From Limosilactobacillus kribbianus (GTDB lineage: Bacteria > Bacillota > Bacilli > Lactobacillales > Lactobacillaceae), in assembly GCF_026413145.1 (NCBI RefSeq), contig NZ_JAOVYZ010000003.1, forward strand, positions 34,839 through 98,838: a DNA stretch of 64,000 bases, in the 5' to 3' direction. Numbering within the stretch: the stretch's first letter is position 1; every line of letters begins with the position of its first letter. Shown here one piece after another: positions 37,429 through 46,323 of the stretch. The notes beneath the pieces are model-generated. The model was not told the DNA's origin and did no database searches. It saw nothing but the letters and a program-made list of their open reading frames with translations. The translations under genes and the position numbers were made by a program.

Positions 37429-38226
37429 CTACTTTTGCAAATACAGGTACTTGAGCTGCTCAATCATCGGCGTGCTAATCTGTAAAACGTCACGGAGATA
37501 TGCTTGCATCCCCCCGTAATTGGCGTTGATCAACGAAAGCGCCTGATCATAGTAGTGCTTATTAGCCGTGGAAAGATCGTAAATCGAGCGAAGATAATTT
37601 TCACCAAGGCCGGCCTTGGCACCAAAGCGCAGCCGCTCCTTGATCCGCTTCACCGAAGCTCGGTTTGTCAAAATATAATCCTGATAAATCGTCTGCTCCG
37701 GAACCCCCAGAATGCTTAGCAGGTAGACCGCGGCCAAGCCGGTTCGATCCTTCCCCGCTGAGCAGTGGAAAATTACGCCACCCTTGGCTGAGACCGCACA
37801 CAGCGTTTGCATGAAGCGGTGAAAGGCGCCCTGTGCCTGCTCGTCGATCACAAATTGGTGGTAGACATGCATCATCCGCTTAAAGCCCGCCTGAGGATCC
37901 TGTGAAAAGTGCTGACGAGTCTTGTTGATTTCCTCATCATTACTTTCGGTAATATCGTTATCAAAAACCGGGATCCGCAGGTATTTAATCCGGGCATCCA
38001 GCTGATCGGGATACAAGGCAACCTCCGAAGAAGACCGAAAGTCAATTACCGTCCGAATGCCATAATCATAGAGTGCCTGTTGCTCGGCTCGCTCAAAGTA
38101 AGCTAAATGGGCCGAACGCACCAGTTTGTGGTACGCGATTGTTTCATTGTTAGCGGTCTGATAACCGCCCAGTTCACGGAAATTAAAGCCGTCCTTAAAC
38201 GTCAGTATCCGTTTGTGATCTGCCAT
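37429..38226 (-). CDS. Tyrosine-protein phosphatase
   Basis: 265 residues from ATG 38226 (MADHKRILTF) with GGAGGG 12 nt upstream; a longer frame to 38265 exists. The Cys-x5-Arg loop is IFHCSAGKDRTGLAA. FRELGGYQTANNE at the N-terminus is typical of the bacterial Tyr/Ser phosphatase family (Y_phosphatase3). It lies 74 nt after pduU on the same strand with no clear terminator between, so it may be the last gene of the pdu transcript. Confidence 0.88.
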   Translation of the reverse strand: MADHKRILTFKDGFNFRELGGYQTANNETIAYHKLVRSAHLAYFERAEQQALYDYGIRTVIDFRSSSEVALYPDQLDARIKYLRIPVFDNDITESNDEEINKTRQHFSQDPQAGFKRMMHVYHQFVIDEQAQGAFHRFMQTLCAVSAKGGVIFHCSAGKDRTGLAAVYLLSILGVPEQTIYQDYILTNRASVKRIKERLRFGAKAGLGENYLRSIYDLSTANKHYYDQALSLINANYGGMQAYLRDVLQISTPMIEQLKYLYLQK

Positions 38227-38300
38227 CTTAGTTGTCGACCCTCCTTTCGAAAAAAATACATCCACCTACATAAATTAATAGTAAGTGAATGCATCTTTTG

Positions 38301-38648
38301 CTATGTTCGTGTAATTTCAGGAATATCAAACCCTAACAGAGTATGCAATTTATCAATAACATGCTTGAGAGCCGATGTTACTTCAGAAACCTCTCCTACA
38401 ATTACAACGGATCCACTAAAACGATCGATGAATCCGAGGGTCACATTGCTCGACTTGGTCGCAATGTCACCAGCAATTATAGATGCTTCACTTGGCGTAA
38501 TGGTTAGAATGCCAAGTGCATTCTTAGGAGCTTGAATTCCTAATTTTTCGTAGATATCAGGAGTCGGATTAGCGACAACGTGTGCTAATGTCACCTGTTT
38601 ACCTGGAACATATTCTTGAATCGTTCTTTGGATGTTTTGTCGTTCCAT
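38301..38648 (-). CDS. pduU: Microcompartment shell protein PduU
   Basis: 115 residues from ATG 38648. A BMC domain of the permuted type: an N-terminal stretch ([18 protein letters not shown]) forms the beta-barrel cap, followed by [20 protein letters not shown]. In Salmonella PduU makes hexamers whose pore is closed by this barrel. It closes the run of pdu genes, 19 nt after pduW. Confidence 0.93.
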   Translation of the reverse strand: MERQNIQRTIQEYVPGKQVTLAHVVANPTPDIYEKLGIQAPKNALGILTITPSEASIIAGDIATKSSNVTLGFIDRFSGSVVIVGEVSEVTSALKHVIDKLHTLLGFDIPEITRT

Positions 38649-38667
38649 AAACAACATCCTCCATCCT

Positions 38668-39855
38668 TTACTGCGCTTGTGTTACCTTCATAACATCGCG
38701 CGCAATAATGATTTCTTCATTAGTCGGAATAACGGCCACTTTGACTTTGCTATCCGGCGCCTCAATGCTCAATGCATTTTCTTTGTTCTTAGCTTCATCA
38801 ATCTTGACTCCGAGGTAACCAAGGCGCTTGCAGATCTCACTGCGGATGAAAGCTGAGTGTTCACCAATCCCCGCCGTGAAGACAAGCGTATCAAGACCCT
38901 CCAGATCAGTGGTGTAGGCACCAATGTATTGCTGAATCGAGTGAACAAAGACGTCAAGCGCTAATTGTGCACGTTCATTCCCGTTCTTCGCTGCTTTTTC
39001 AACTTCACGCTCATCGTTCGAAACACCGGAAAGTCCTTTCAGACCAGAATCTTCGTTCATGATGCGCCGCATTTCATGAGAATCGATGTGGAGTTCTTCT
39101 TCCAGGAAAGGGATAATTTCAGGATCAATATCCCCACACCGGGTTCCCATAACAACCCCGGCAAGCGGTGTAAAGCCCATTGAGGAATTAACGGACTTGC
39201 CATCAAGAATTGCTGAGATACTAGCCCCGTTTCCAAGGTGACAGGTAATCATCCGTTTAGTCTGTTCAGGGCCAAACAGCTCACGTGCCTTTTCAGAAAC
39301 ATATTGATGGGAAGGAGCATGGAAACCGTATCTTCTAATATGATATTTTTCGTAGAATTCGTAAGGGAGAGCATACATATATGCCTTTTTTGGAATTGTA
39401 TGGTGGAATGAATTATCAAAAGTAACTGTTTCCTTAGCATCAGGTAGGAACTTCTCAAATGCCTTGATTCCAATTAAACCATTTGGATTATGAAGTGGAG
39501 AGAGAACCTTTAACTCGTCAATTCGCTTTTCAACCTCTGGAGTGACCTCAACTGCATGTGTATAGTAATTACCACCGTGGGAAATCCGGTGTCCAACACC
39601 GTAGATTTCAGACCGATCCTTGACAACCCCACTGGTCTCAAGAATCTCAATGATCTGTTGAATCCCTTCTGAATGGTCTTTGATTGGTAATTGCCTAGTT
39701 TCACTAGCTTTATCAGTCTTGTAAGAAAATTGACTATCGGAAGCTCCCAAATTATCAACGGCACCACTAATTAAAACTTTTTCTTCTGGCATTAAATAAA
39801 GCTTGAACTTAATTGATGAACTACCAGAATTAATTGCAAGTATCTTTTTTGACAT
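38668..39855 (-). CDS. pduW: Propionate/acetate kinase
   Basis: 395 residues from ATG 39855. [16 protein letters not shown] is the kinase N-terminal signature, [10 protein letters not shown] and [13 protein letters not shown] are nucleotide and acyl-phosphate loops, and [14 protein letters not shown] ends the active site. It makes ATP from propionyl phosphate (or 3-hydroxypropionyl phosphate from glycerol). Confidence 0.96.
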   Translation of the reverse strand: MSKKILAINSGSSSIKFKLYLMPEEKVLISGAVDNLGASDSQFSYKTDKASETRQLPIKDHSEGIQQIIEILETSGVVKDRSEIYGVGHRISHGGNYYTHAVEVTPEVEKRIDELKVLSPLHNPNGLIGIKAFEKFLPDAKETVTFDNSFHHTIPKKAYMYALPYEFYEKYHIRRYGFHAPSHQYVSEKARELFGPEQTKRMITCHLGNGASISAILDGKSVNSSMGFTPLAGVVMGTRCGDIDPEIIPFLEEELHIDSHEMRRIMNEDSGLKGLSGVSNDEREVEKAAKNGNERAQLALDVFVHSIQQYIGAYTTDLEGLDTLVFTAGIGEHSAFIRSEICKRLGYLGVKIDEAKNKENALSIEAPDSKVKVAVIPTNEEIIIARDVMKVTQAQ

Positions 39856-39879
39856 CAAATCACTCCAAATAAAGGTAAA

Positions 39880-41001
39880 TTAACGAATAACAGATTCATA
39901 GACTTTCTTCAAATCATCGTCTGATGGAACCACTGGATTACCAGGGAACGTTGCATCCTTCTTGGCATTTGCGATGATCGTGTCAGTCAGCTCTTCAGCC
40001 TTCGCTGGATCAACGCCAAATGCCTTCAGAGTCATTGGACAGTTCATTTGACGAGCCATCTCACGAATCTTGGCGATCAGACGCTTAACGGCAACCCGGT
40101 CACCCATCCCTGGTGAGGCAATCCCAGCCTTCTTCGCTGCAATCGCAAAGCGGTGCAGGGCTGGTTCACATTGGCCAGCGTTGTAAGCAACAACGTATGG
40201 CAACAGCATCGTGTTTGCCAGGCCGTGCGGAACGTGGAAATTAGCACCTAATTGGTGAGCAATTGAGTGGCAAATTCCCAGGCCGGCAATGTTGAAGGCC
40301 GTCCCGGCAATGTTGGATGCTTCATGAACGATCTTCCGTGCTTCCACGTTGTCACCGTGACGGTAGCATTCAACCAAGTTACTGGTAATCGCATCAATCG
40401 CTTCTTCGGACAGCGCAATCGTAAATAAGTTGGCGTCCTTAGCAACTAATGATTCCAGAGCATGGGTCAAAACGTCCATCCCTGAGAAGGCAGTAACGCT
40501 CTTTGGAGCAGTCATTACCAGCTTTGGATCCAGCAAGGCACAATCCGGCGTTAAGTAGTCTTCCATTACTGGAACCTTCCGGTGTTCCTTGGTATCGGAA
40601 ATAACAGCCGTATTGGTAACTTCTGAACCAGTTCCAGAAGTCGTTGGAATGGCAATGTACTTGTCGATTTGGTACTTGCCCAGCTTTTCACCGAAGAAGC
40701 GGATCCCCTTCCCGGTGTCCATTGCTGAACCACCACCGATACCGATGACAATGGTTGGCTTCAGCTTCAAGAATTGTTGAACACCTTCCATAATCTTGTC
40801 TAGCGGTGGATCAGGAACAACGTCGGAAAAGATTTCACACTTGTTGTCACTCTTGATGTGACTCTGGATTTCCTTAAGCGTATCACTGCCTGGTAAAAAT
40901 GAGTCGCAAACCATCAGGATTCGTTCATTGTGGAGCGTTTCCAGCTCGTTCAAGCTGTCCGTTCCTGAATAAATCCGGGTTGGCATACTAAATTTTTCCA
41001 T
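39880..41001 (-). CDS. pduQ: Iron-containing alcohol dehydrogenase (1-propanol / 1,3-propanediol dehydrogenase)
   Basis: 373 residues. NAD site VIGIGGGSAMDTGKG; iron ligands lie in SGMDVLTHALES, ICHSIAHQLGANFHVPHG. It reduces propionaldehyde or 3-hydroxypropionaldehyde and recycles NADH inside or at the microcompartment. It follows pduP by 15 nt. Confidence 0.95.
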   Translation of the reverse strand: MEKFSMPTRIYSGTDSLNELETLHNERILMVCDSFLPGSDTLKEIQSHIKSDNKCEIFSDVVPDPPLDKIMEGVQQFLKLKPTIVIGIGGGSAMDTGKGIRFFGEKLGKYQIDKYIAIPTTSGTGSEVTNTAVISDTKEHRKVPVMEDYLTPDCALLDPKLVMTAPKSVTAFSGMDVLTHALESLVAKDANLFTIALSEEAIDAITSNLVECYRHGDNVEARKIVHEASNIAGTAFNIAGLGICHSIAHQLGANFHVPHGLANTMLLPYVVAYNAGQCEPALHRFAIAAKKAGIASPGMGDRVAVKRLIAKIREMARQMNCPMTLKAFGVDPAKAEELTDTIIANAKKDATFPGNPVVPSDDDLKKVYESVIR

Positions 41002-41016
41002 TAATTACGCCTCCCA

Positions 41017-42447
41017 TTAGTACATGTTACGTACTGAGAATCCTTGTGGTGAGTTTAACCGAACACGACGCGTGAAGGTCTTGGCGGTACAAGTACCTTC
41101 ACCAGTTGGTGTAGCGATGGTCAATGCGGAAGCACCTGAGTGAGCACCGTTGTCGGCAACACCAGTACCAACGTAAGATGGGCCGTTAACAACGAAGATT
41201 GAGCATTGCATCCGATGAGCAGCGTTGTTGATGTGCTTCAGGTTGTTGGAGTGAATAGTAGCAGTGTGGTGGTTGCCCTTTTCAACTTCAACCGCAGTCT
41301 GCAGAACATCATCAAAGGTTGGGCAAGAAACAACTGGCAGGATTGGCATCAGCATTTCAGTCATAACCAGTGGGTGTTCCTTTGGCAGTTCACAGATAAT
41401 TTCTACTGGGTGACCAGTGTATGGGATGTTAGCTTGGTCAAGAATGTAAGTAGCATCCTTACCAACAAACTTCCGGTCTGGCGTACCGTTGTCTTGGATG
41501 CACATGTCGGCTAACTTGTCAGCTTGTTCACGGCTAACAACGAAGGCCCCTTCACCCTGCATCTTGCGGATCAGTTCGTCCTTAATGCTGCTCTCGGCAA
41601 CAACTTCCTTTTCAGCGGTACATAAGATATCGTTGTCAAATGAAGCAGAAGCAATAATGTTGTGCGCAGCTAAGTCAATGTCAGCCGTTGCATCAACCAT
41701 TGCCGGTGGGTTACCTGGGCCGGCACCAACGGCCTTCTTACCACTGATCAGAGCCTGGTGAACAACGCCAGGGCCACCAGTAACGGCCAGCATGGCGATG
41801 TCTGGGTGCTTCATCATCTTTTGAACGGATTCAATCGTTGGTGCTTCAATACTTACAACCAGGTTATGAAGGCCAGTTGCATCAGCGATGAAGTCGTTCA
41901 TCTTTTCAATCGTCCAACGGGTAATGTTCTTTGCACCAGGGTGAGCACCGAAGTAAAGGGTGTTCCCACCGGCCAGCATCATAATGGCGTTGGCAATTAC
42001 CGTTTCAGAAGGGTTCGTACTTGGACCAACGGCACCGATAACACCGTATGGCAGCCGTTCGTACATTACCATCCCACCGTCACCGTTTTCAACAACTGGT
42101 TGCAGGATTTCAGGGCCTGGGGTGTTGTATAAGGCGTTGTGCAACTTAGCGATCTTGGCCTGAACAGTCCCCATACCAGTTTCTTCCTTGATGTCCTTAG
42201 CCATCTTTTCAATGTAAGGACGGAAGCCTTCCTTGATTGCGTCAATTACTTGCTGACGAACAGCGATTGGCTTGTCGCGGTAAACTTCTTGGGCAGCCTT
42301 TGCGGCAGCGATAGCGTCATCAACGTTTGAGAAAATACCATGGTGACCGTCGTCATGACTTACTGCGGCGCCAGTTGAAGAATTAGCATTGCTTAATTCT
42401 TCAGCCAGAATTTTACGTACTGCAGCTTCGATTTGTTCATTCTGCAT
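41017..42447 (-). CDS. pduP: CoA-acylating propionaldehyde dehydrogenase
   Basis: 476 residues. The N-terminal 18 residues MQNEQIEAAVRKILAEEL form the amphipathic encapsulation helix that targets PduP into the shell. The active-site Cys is in DNDILCTAEKEVV; GPSTNPSETVIANA is the cofactor loop. It turns the aldehyde into acyl-CoA with NAD+. Confidence 0.97.
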   Translation of the reverse strand: MQNEQIEAAVRKILAEELSNANSSTGAAVSHDDGHHGIFSNVDDAIAAAKAAQEVYRDKPIAVRQQVIDAIKEGFRPYIEKMAKDIKEETGMGTVQAKIAKLHNALYNTPGPEILQPVVENGDGGMVMYERLPYGVIGAVGPSTNPSETVIANAIMMLAGGNTLYFGAHPGAKNITRWTIEKMNDFIADATGLHNLVVSIEAPTIESVQKMMKHPDIAMLAVTGGPGVVHQALISGKKAVGAGPGNPPAMVDATADIDLAAHNIIASASFDNDILCTAEKEVVAESSIKDELIRKMQGEGAFVVSREQADKLADMCIQDNGTPDRKFVGKDATYILDQANIPYTGHPVEIICELPKEHPLVMTEMLMPILPVVSCPTFDDVLQTAVEVEKGNHHTATIHSNNLKHINNAAHRMQCSIFVVNGPSYVGTGVADNGAHSGASALTIATPTGEGTCTAKTFTRRVRLNSPQGFSVRNMY

Positions 42448-42448
42448 A

Positions 42449-42922
42449 TTACTTACTCTCCTTTAAGAACTCTGCGACAGCGGCTTCACAAATTGATTGG
42501 TCTTCTTCAACCAATCCACCACTGACACCAATTGCACCAATAATTTCGTCGTTAATCTTCAATGGAATACCGCCGGCAAATGATGCTAAGCGTCCATCAA
42601 GCATGGTTTCCATCTGGTATAAACCAGCACCTGGCTGAATGTCCTTGCTAATGTCCTTAGTAGGTTCCTTCATTGCCAGAGCCGACCATGCCTTCTTGGG
42701 AGCAAGCGTGCAGCTTACCAAGTTAGCATTTGGCATATGGTAACTCATCTGTAATACTTGATCAGACTTCATAATTGCGATGGTTACGCCGACACCAATT
42801 TCATTGGCCCGGGCAACGGCCGCATCAATTACCTTTTCCATCTTGTGACGATCAAATAAATTCTTAGCATGGTTGCCGTTTACAACGCTCGCAACAATCT
42901 TGCTAATTTGTTCTTCGTTCAT
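42449..42922 (-). CDS. GlcG/HbpS-family protein equal to the PduO C-terminal domain
   Basis: 157 residues. In Salmonella this domain is fused behind the adenosyltransferase domain of PduO; here it is a separate gene 2 nt after pduO. GVTIAIMKSDQVLQMSYHM and SFAGGIPLKINDEIIGAIGVSGG are the family blocks (DUF336); related proteins bind heme or corrinoid. Its N-terminus MNEEQISKIVASVVNG looks like a shell-targeting helix, like those of PduP and PduD, so the free domain probably enters the microcompartment. Confidence 0.9.
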   Translation of the reverse strand: MNEEQISKIVASVVNGNHAKNLFDRHKMEKVIDAAVARANEIGVGVTIAIMKSDQVLQMSYHMPNANLVSCTLAPKKAWSALAMKEPTKDISKDIQPGAGLYQMETMLDGRLASFAGGIPLKINDEIIGAIGVSGGLVEEDQSICEAAVAEFLKESK

Positions 42923-42924
42923 TC

Positions 42925-43512
42925 CTATCGCACATCCTTTTTAGCCTGATAACGTTGATAGATCTTCAAGACATTATCAGTTACGTTATTTAATAAATCT
43001 TCATAGTCTTCATCACGAGCAATAATATATAAGAAATCGGATAAACGATTGATATATCGCTCAAGCTCCGGGCGGAATTCAACGTCTTTCGACAGTCTGA
43101 CGAAAAGCCGTTCTGCCCGGCGGCATACAGTCCGACAAACATGAAGTTGTGCACCGGCAGTACTTGAGCCTGGTAAGATAAAGCTATTAACAGGAGGCAA
43201 TTTGGCAGTATACTCATCAATCACGCTTTCCAGTTGATGGGTATCAGCATCAGTAATAATTTTGCTGTTATCAATGAAATGCTGTCGCTTCTCTGTAGCT
43301 ATCTCACCTTGGAGGAAAAACATCTTATATTCAATTTGCTGCAGGAGTTTCTTATTTCTTTTGCTTTCACAAAACTTATCAGCCAAGCTAATGTTGGCGT
43401 TTAATTCATCAAAGGTTCCGTAGGTCTCAACCCGTAATGAATCTTTTGAAACTCGCGTGCCGTCATATAAGCTTGTTTTCCCTTTGTCACCGCCCTTTGT
43501 GTAAATAGCCAT
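42925..43512 (-). CDS. pduO: Cob(I)alamin adenosyltransferase of the pdu operon
   Basis: 195 residues. IYTKGGDKGKTSLYDG is the ATP-binding start; SFILPGSSTAGAQLHVCRTVCRRAER (read in two parts) and YINRLSDFLYIIARDED complete the active site. It makes adenosylcobalamin for the diol dehydratase. Only the N-terminal domain of Salmonella PduO is here, the C-terminal half being the next gene. Confidence 0.95.
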   Translation of the reverse strand: MAIYTKGGDKGKTSLYDGTRVSKDSLRVETYGTFDELNANISLADKFCESKRNKKLLQQIEYKMFFLQGEIATEKRQHFIDNSKIITDADTHQLESVIDEYTAKLPPVNSFILPGSSTAGAQLHVCRTVCRRAERLFVRLSKDVEFRPELERYINRLSDFLYIIARDEDYEDLLNNVTDNVLKIYQRYQAKKDVR

Positions 43513-43530
43513 CCTGATTCCTCCAATGCA

Positions 43531-43803
43531 CTATTTGTCAAAACGGTCAATTATTCCAACAATTGTACAGTCGTTAACATCCCTGTCCTGACCATTGTCG
43601 CGTCCTTTGTCGGCCCGCCGCGCACCAGCACCACGCACGATCAGAACGTTGTCGCCGATTCCGGCATTCACCGTATCAGCGGCCACCTGTTCGTACCGCA
43701 CTGGTTGTTGGTCGGAATTAATTTGTTGAACAATCATTAATTTTTTTCCGACTAAGGATGGATCCTTTTGTGTTGCAACAACACTACCTACTACTCTCGC
43801 CAT
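43531..43803 (-). CDS. pduN: Microcompartment vertex protein PduN
   Basis: 90 residues from ATG 43803 (MARVVGSVVATQKDPSL). EutN/CcmL family; LVGKKLMIVQQIN and DNVLIVRGAGARRAD are conserved. Pentamers close the corners of the shell. Overlaps the pduM stop by 13 nt. Confidence 0.95.
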   Translation of the reverse strand: MARVVGSVVATQKDPSLVGKKLMIVQQINSDQQPVRYEQVAADTVNAGIGDNVLIVRGAGARRADKGRDNGQDRDVNDCTIVGIIDRFDK

Positions 43804-44294
43804 ATACAATTTTCTTCAGTCCTAATCTTTATTTTAATTTGTTTATAGTTACAGATATCAACGGCCTCATCAGTAATGAGCTGTTTTTGGTATCTGACAA
43901 GAATTGATTTATCTGGGTGAACAGCAACATCATTTCTTGTAATAACCCGATTATGACTGGCAATCACCGGCGATTCGTTATCAACAACAAATAAGATCGG
44001 CCAGTCTAAAATCATCATCCGTGGAATGAAATTTACCATCTGCTCAGTAATTAAGAAATAAAACTTCACATCAAAGGCAATTCCTTCGAGTACCCAGTTA
44101 ACCCAGGCACTTTCTTTGTCCATCGAATATAAATCTTTAATTAAACGAATCGAGACATTTCTCAGAACAACTTTGCCGTTTTTTAAGAAGACTTGTTCAT
44201 TAGGTGGGGTTACTTGAGGGTTAAATGATACTTCCGTGCTTGTCTGTTCACGTTCCTTTAACCGTTGCATAACCTGTTTTAATAGGTCATCCAT
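43791..44294 (-). CDS. pduM: Microcompartment structural protein PduM
   Basis: 167 residues. Weakly conserved family, recognised from its place between pduL and pduN, its length and the VVLRNVSIRLIKDLYSMD block. The N-terminus MDDLLKQVMQRLKEREQ is an amphipathic helix. Loss of PduM in Salmonella gives misassembled shells; the exact role is unknown. Confidence 0.85.
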   Translation of the reverse strand: MDDLLKQVMQRLKEREQTSTEVSFNPQVTPPNEQVFLKNGKVVLRNVSIRLIKDLYSMDKESAWVNWVLEGIAFDVKFYFLITEQMVNFIPRMMILDWPILFVVDNESPVIASHNRVITRNDVAVHPDKSILVRYQKQLITDEAVDICNYKQIKIKIRTEENCIWRE

Positions 44295-44324
44295 TAATCC
44301 ACCCCCTTAACTTTTCTTGAACGA

Positions 44325-44969
44325 CTAGTTCTTCTTTTTAATGATCACTTTGCCGTAAGAATTGTTACCTAATCCAACGTTAGCAGCGTTTGCTTCGTCG
44401 GTATCGATATGCATTTCAAGAACAAAGTCTTCCCGCGGACGGGCAACAACGTCGTCGAAAATCGTCTTCCGACCGCCATCGCCATCAACTTCAACCTGCA
44501 TTGGATCACCAAGCTTAACACCGAAACGCTTAGCATCTTCAAGGCTCATGTGAATGTGCCGCTTAGCAACAATCACCCCTTGAATTTCGATTTCAGCATA
44601 TGGTGAGCGAACTTTGATGGTTGGTGTGCCATCAAGGTCACCAGACATTCTGATTGGTGCATCAATGCCTAAGGTAAAGTTTTCGGACCGCGCAATTTCG
44701 ACTTGAGAATGCTTACGATAAGGACCCATCAGCCGAACATTCTTAATTGTTCCACTTGGTCCAACCAAGTCGACCGTCTGCTTGGCAGCAAAGTCGGCGT
44801 GTTGACGCAGCTTCTTCAGCATTTCAATCTTTTGACCAGGGAATAATGTTTGAAAATCTTCTTCACTCAGGTGAACGTGGTGGTTAGAAACACCAATCGG
44901 CACCAGATTAGGGTTCAAGGTTTCCTTAATAATTGCCCGGATAAGAGTTCTTAAATGTTCTTCATCCAT
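44325..44969 (-). CDS. pduL: Phosphate propanoyltransferase
   Basis: 214 residues. It converts propionyl-CoA to propionyl phosphate. The two metal-binding His motifs are VPIGVSNHHVHLSEEDF and VIVAKRHIHMSLEDA, each a repeat of the PduL fold. An encapsulation-type helix MDEEHLRTLIRAIIKETL begins the protein. Confidence 0.96.
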   Translation of the reverse strand: MDEEHLRTLIRAIIKETLNPNLVPIGVSNHHVHLSEEDFQTLFPGQKIEMLKKLRQHADFAAKQTVDLVGPSGTIKNVRLMGPYRKHSQVEIARSENFTLGIDAPIRMSGDLDGTPTIKVRSPYAEIEIQGVIVAKRHIHMSLEDAKRFGVKLGDPMQVEVDGDGGRKTIFDDVVARPREDFVLEMHIDTDEANAANVGLGNNSYGKVIIKKKN

Positions 44970-45005
44970 AAACTTATCTTCCTTACTAAATTAGATTTTT
45001 AAATA

Positions 45006-45290
45006 TTACTCTGCGTCGCTCTTGGTTGGCAGAATCTTTTCAACTTCTTCGTGAGGACGAGGAATTACGTAAGATGATACGACTTCCCCAACGCCTTCAG
45101 CAGCCTGAACACCGGCATCAACGGCGGCCTTAACGGCACCAACATCACCACGGATCATAACAGTTACCAGTCCGCTACCAATCTTTTCTTGACCGGTCAG
45201 CGTAACGTTAGCTGCCTTTACCATTTGATCGGCGGCTTCGATTGATGCAACTAACCCTTTGGTTTCAATCATTCCTAAAGCGTTGTTCAT
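45006..45290 (-). CDS. pduJ: Microcompartment shell hexamer PduJ
   Basis: 94 residues, single BMC domain nearly the same as Pdu[21 protein letters not shown] and the pore loop [18 protein letters not shown] are clear. Unlike PduA here, it keeps Ser in the pore loop. Main facet protein. Confidence 0.96.
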   Translation of the reverse strand: MNNALGMIETKGLVASIEAADQMVKAANVTLTGQEKIGSGLVTVMIRGDVGAVKAAVDAGVQAAEGVGEVVSSYVIPRPHEEVEKILPTKSDAE

Positions 45291-45302
45291 AATAAGTTCC
45301 TC

Positions 45303-45959
45303 CTATTTTTTCTTTAATTCGTTGTAATGGATGCACTTCTTGTGTGATTCACCGAGTTTTCTTGGGCACTTCGGGTCGCCACACAGGTTGCACGTGACCT
45401 TTTCATCAGCAGCGGTCGTCTTCTGTTCCTTCTTAGAATCAGTAACTTTTTGCGTATCCGCAGCCGCAGTTGATGCTGGCGCTTCTGAAGACTTCTCACT
45501 GACTTCTGTCGTCGGTTGTTCGTCTTCAGCAGGTGCTGCACTTGTTGTTTCTGCAACTGGCTTGACGTCAGCCTGTTCGCTTGGCTGTTCACTTACTTCT
45601 TTATCAACGCTGTCTTCAACAGGGGCAGACTTGGCAACCGCGGCTTTAGCCGGGGCTGGCTTGCTTGCCTTTTGTTCTGAAGCTGGCTTTAATAAATCGG
45701 TTTTTCCTAAAGTATCTAATCCTGAAGCAGGACGACCAATGACGGTCGAAGTTACATACACGTTTGGTAGCCCTTCCTTTACTGCCTGAACAGCAACCGA
45801 AACGGCAGAAAGTTCACCAGAAACTTGTAGTGTCACCCAACCATTACCTTTCGTATTTTGAATACTACTCAGTTTGACATCCGCAGTCTTTAACATTCGA
45901 TCAGCAGCAACAATAGCACCAGATAATCCATTACATTCTACATAGCCTAAAGACTCCAT
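45303..45959 (-). CDS. pduK: Microcompartment shell protein PduK
   Basis: 218 residues. Residues 1-90 are a BMC domain (GYVECNGLSGAIVAADRML); residues about 95-185 are a linker rich in Ala, Ser, Glu, Pro and Thr; the tail has four Cys in CNLCGDPKCPRKLGESHKKC (spacing C-x2-C-x4-C-x11-C), expected to bind a metal or Fe-S cluster. Minor shell part, longer linker than in Salmonella PduK (from memory). Confidence 0.93.
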   Translation of the reverse strand: MESLGYVECNGLSGAIVAADRMLKTADVKLSSIQNTKGNGWVTLQVSGELSAVSVAVQAVKEGLPNVYVTSTVIGRPASGLDTLGKTDLLKPASEQKASKPAPAKAAVAKSAPVEDSVDKEVSEQPSEQADVKPVAETTSAAPAEDEQPTTEVSEKSSEAPASTAAADTQKVTDSKKEQKTTAADEKVTCNLCGDPKCPRKLGESHKKCIHYNELKKK

Positions 45960-45966
45960 AATTAAA

Positions 45967-46323
45967 TCACCTGTTTACCATTTTCTTAAAGGGAATTTCC
46001 TTTACTAACCGCGCTGCATTTGCTCCTAAGATTCGCAATTGCGTTCCATCATGAATGGTCTCATCAAATAATGGCCGGTCTTCTTTCAGGTTTTTGTAGT
46101 GAACAATGAAGCGATCACCGTCAAAAGCAATTCCGACCGATAGCCGTGAAGCAAGAGCTGATTGATAGGCTCTGCTAACGACATCATCAATATCAATTGT
46201 TCTGACTGCCACCGGAATTTGTTCTTCTTCAATCCCATTGAATAATGGTTTTGCTGAATCAGGAACGGTTGCTCCCTCCCTGATGCCAACAACGATCGAA
46301 GGACGTTCTGAATCATTGTTCAT
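45967..46323 (-). CDS. pduH: Diol dehydratase reactivase small subunit
   Basis: 118 residues from ATG 46323 (MNNDSERPS), overlapping the pduG end by 11 nt. [21 protein letters not shown] (two blocks) and [16 protein letters not shown] are family marks. With PduG it swaps damaged cobalamin out of the dehydratase. Confidence 0.93.
   Translation of the reverse strand: MNNDSERPSIVVGIREGATVPDSAKPLFNGIEEEQIPVAVRTIDIDDVVSRAYQSALASRLSVGIAFDGDRFIVHYKNLKEDRPLFDETIHDGTQLRILGANAARLVKEIPFKKMVNR

Noticed and set aside
45331..45789. Plus-strand frame of 152 codons opposite pduK
   Set aside because: Shadow of the low-complexity PduK linker; no ribosome site.
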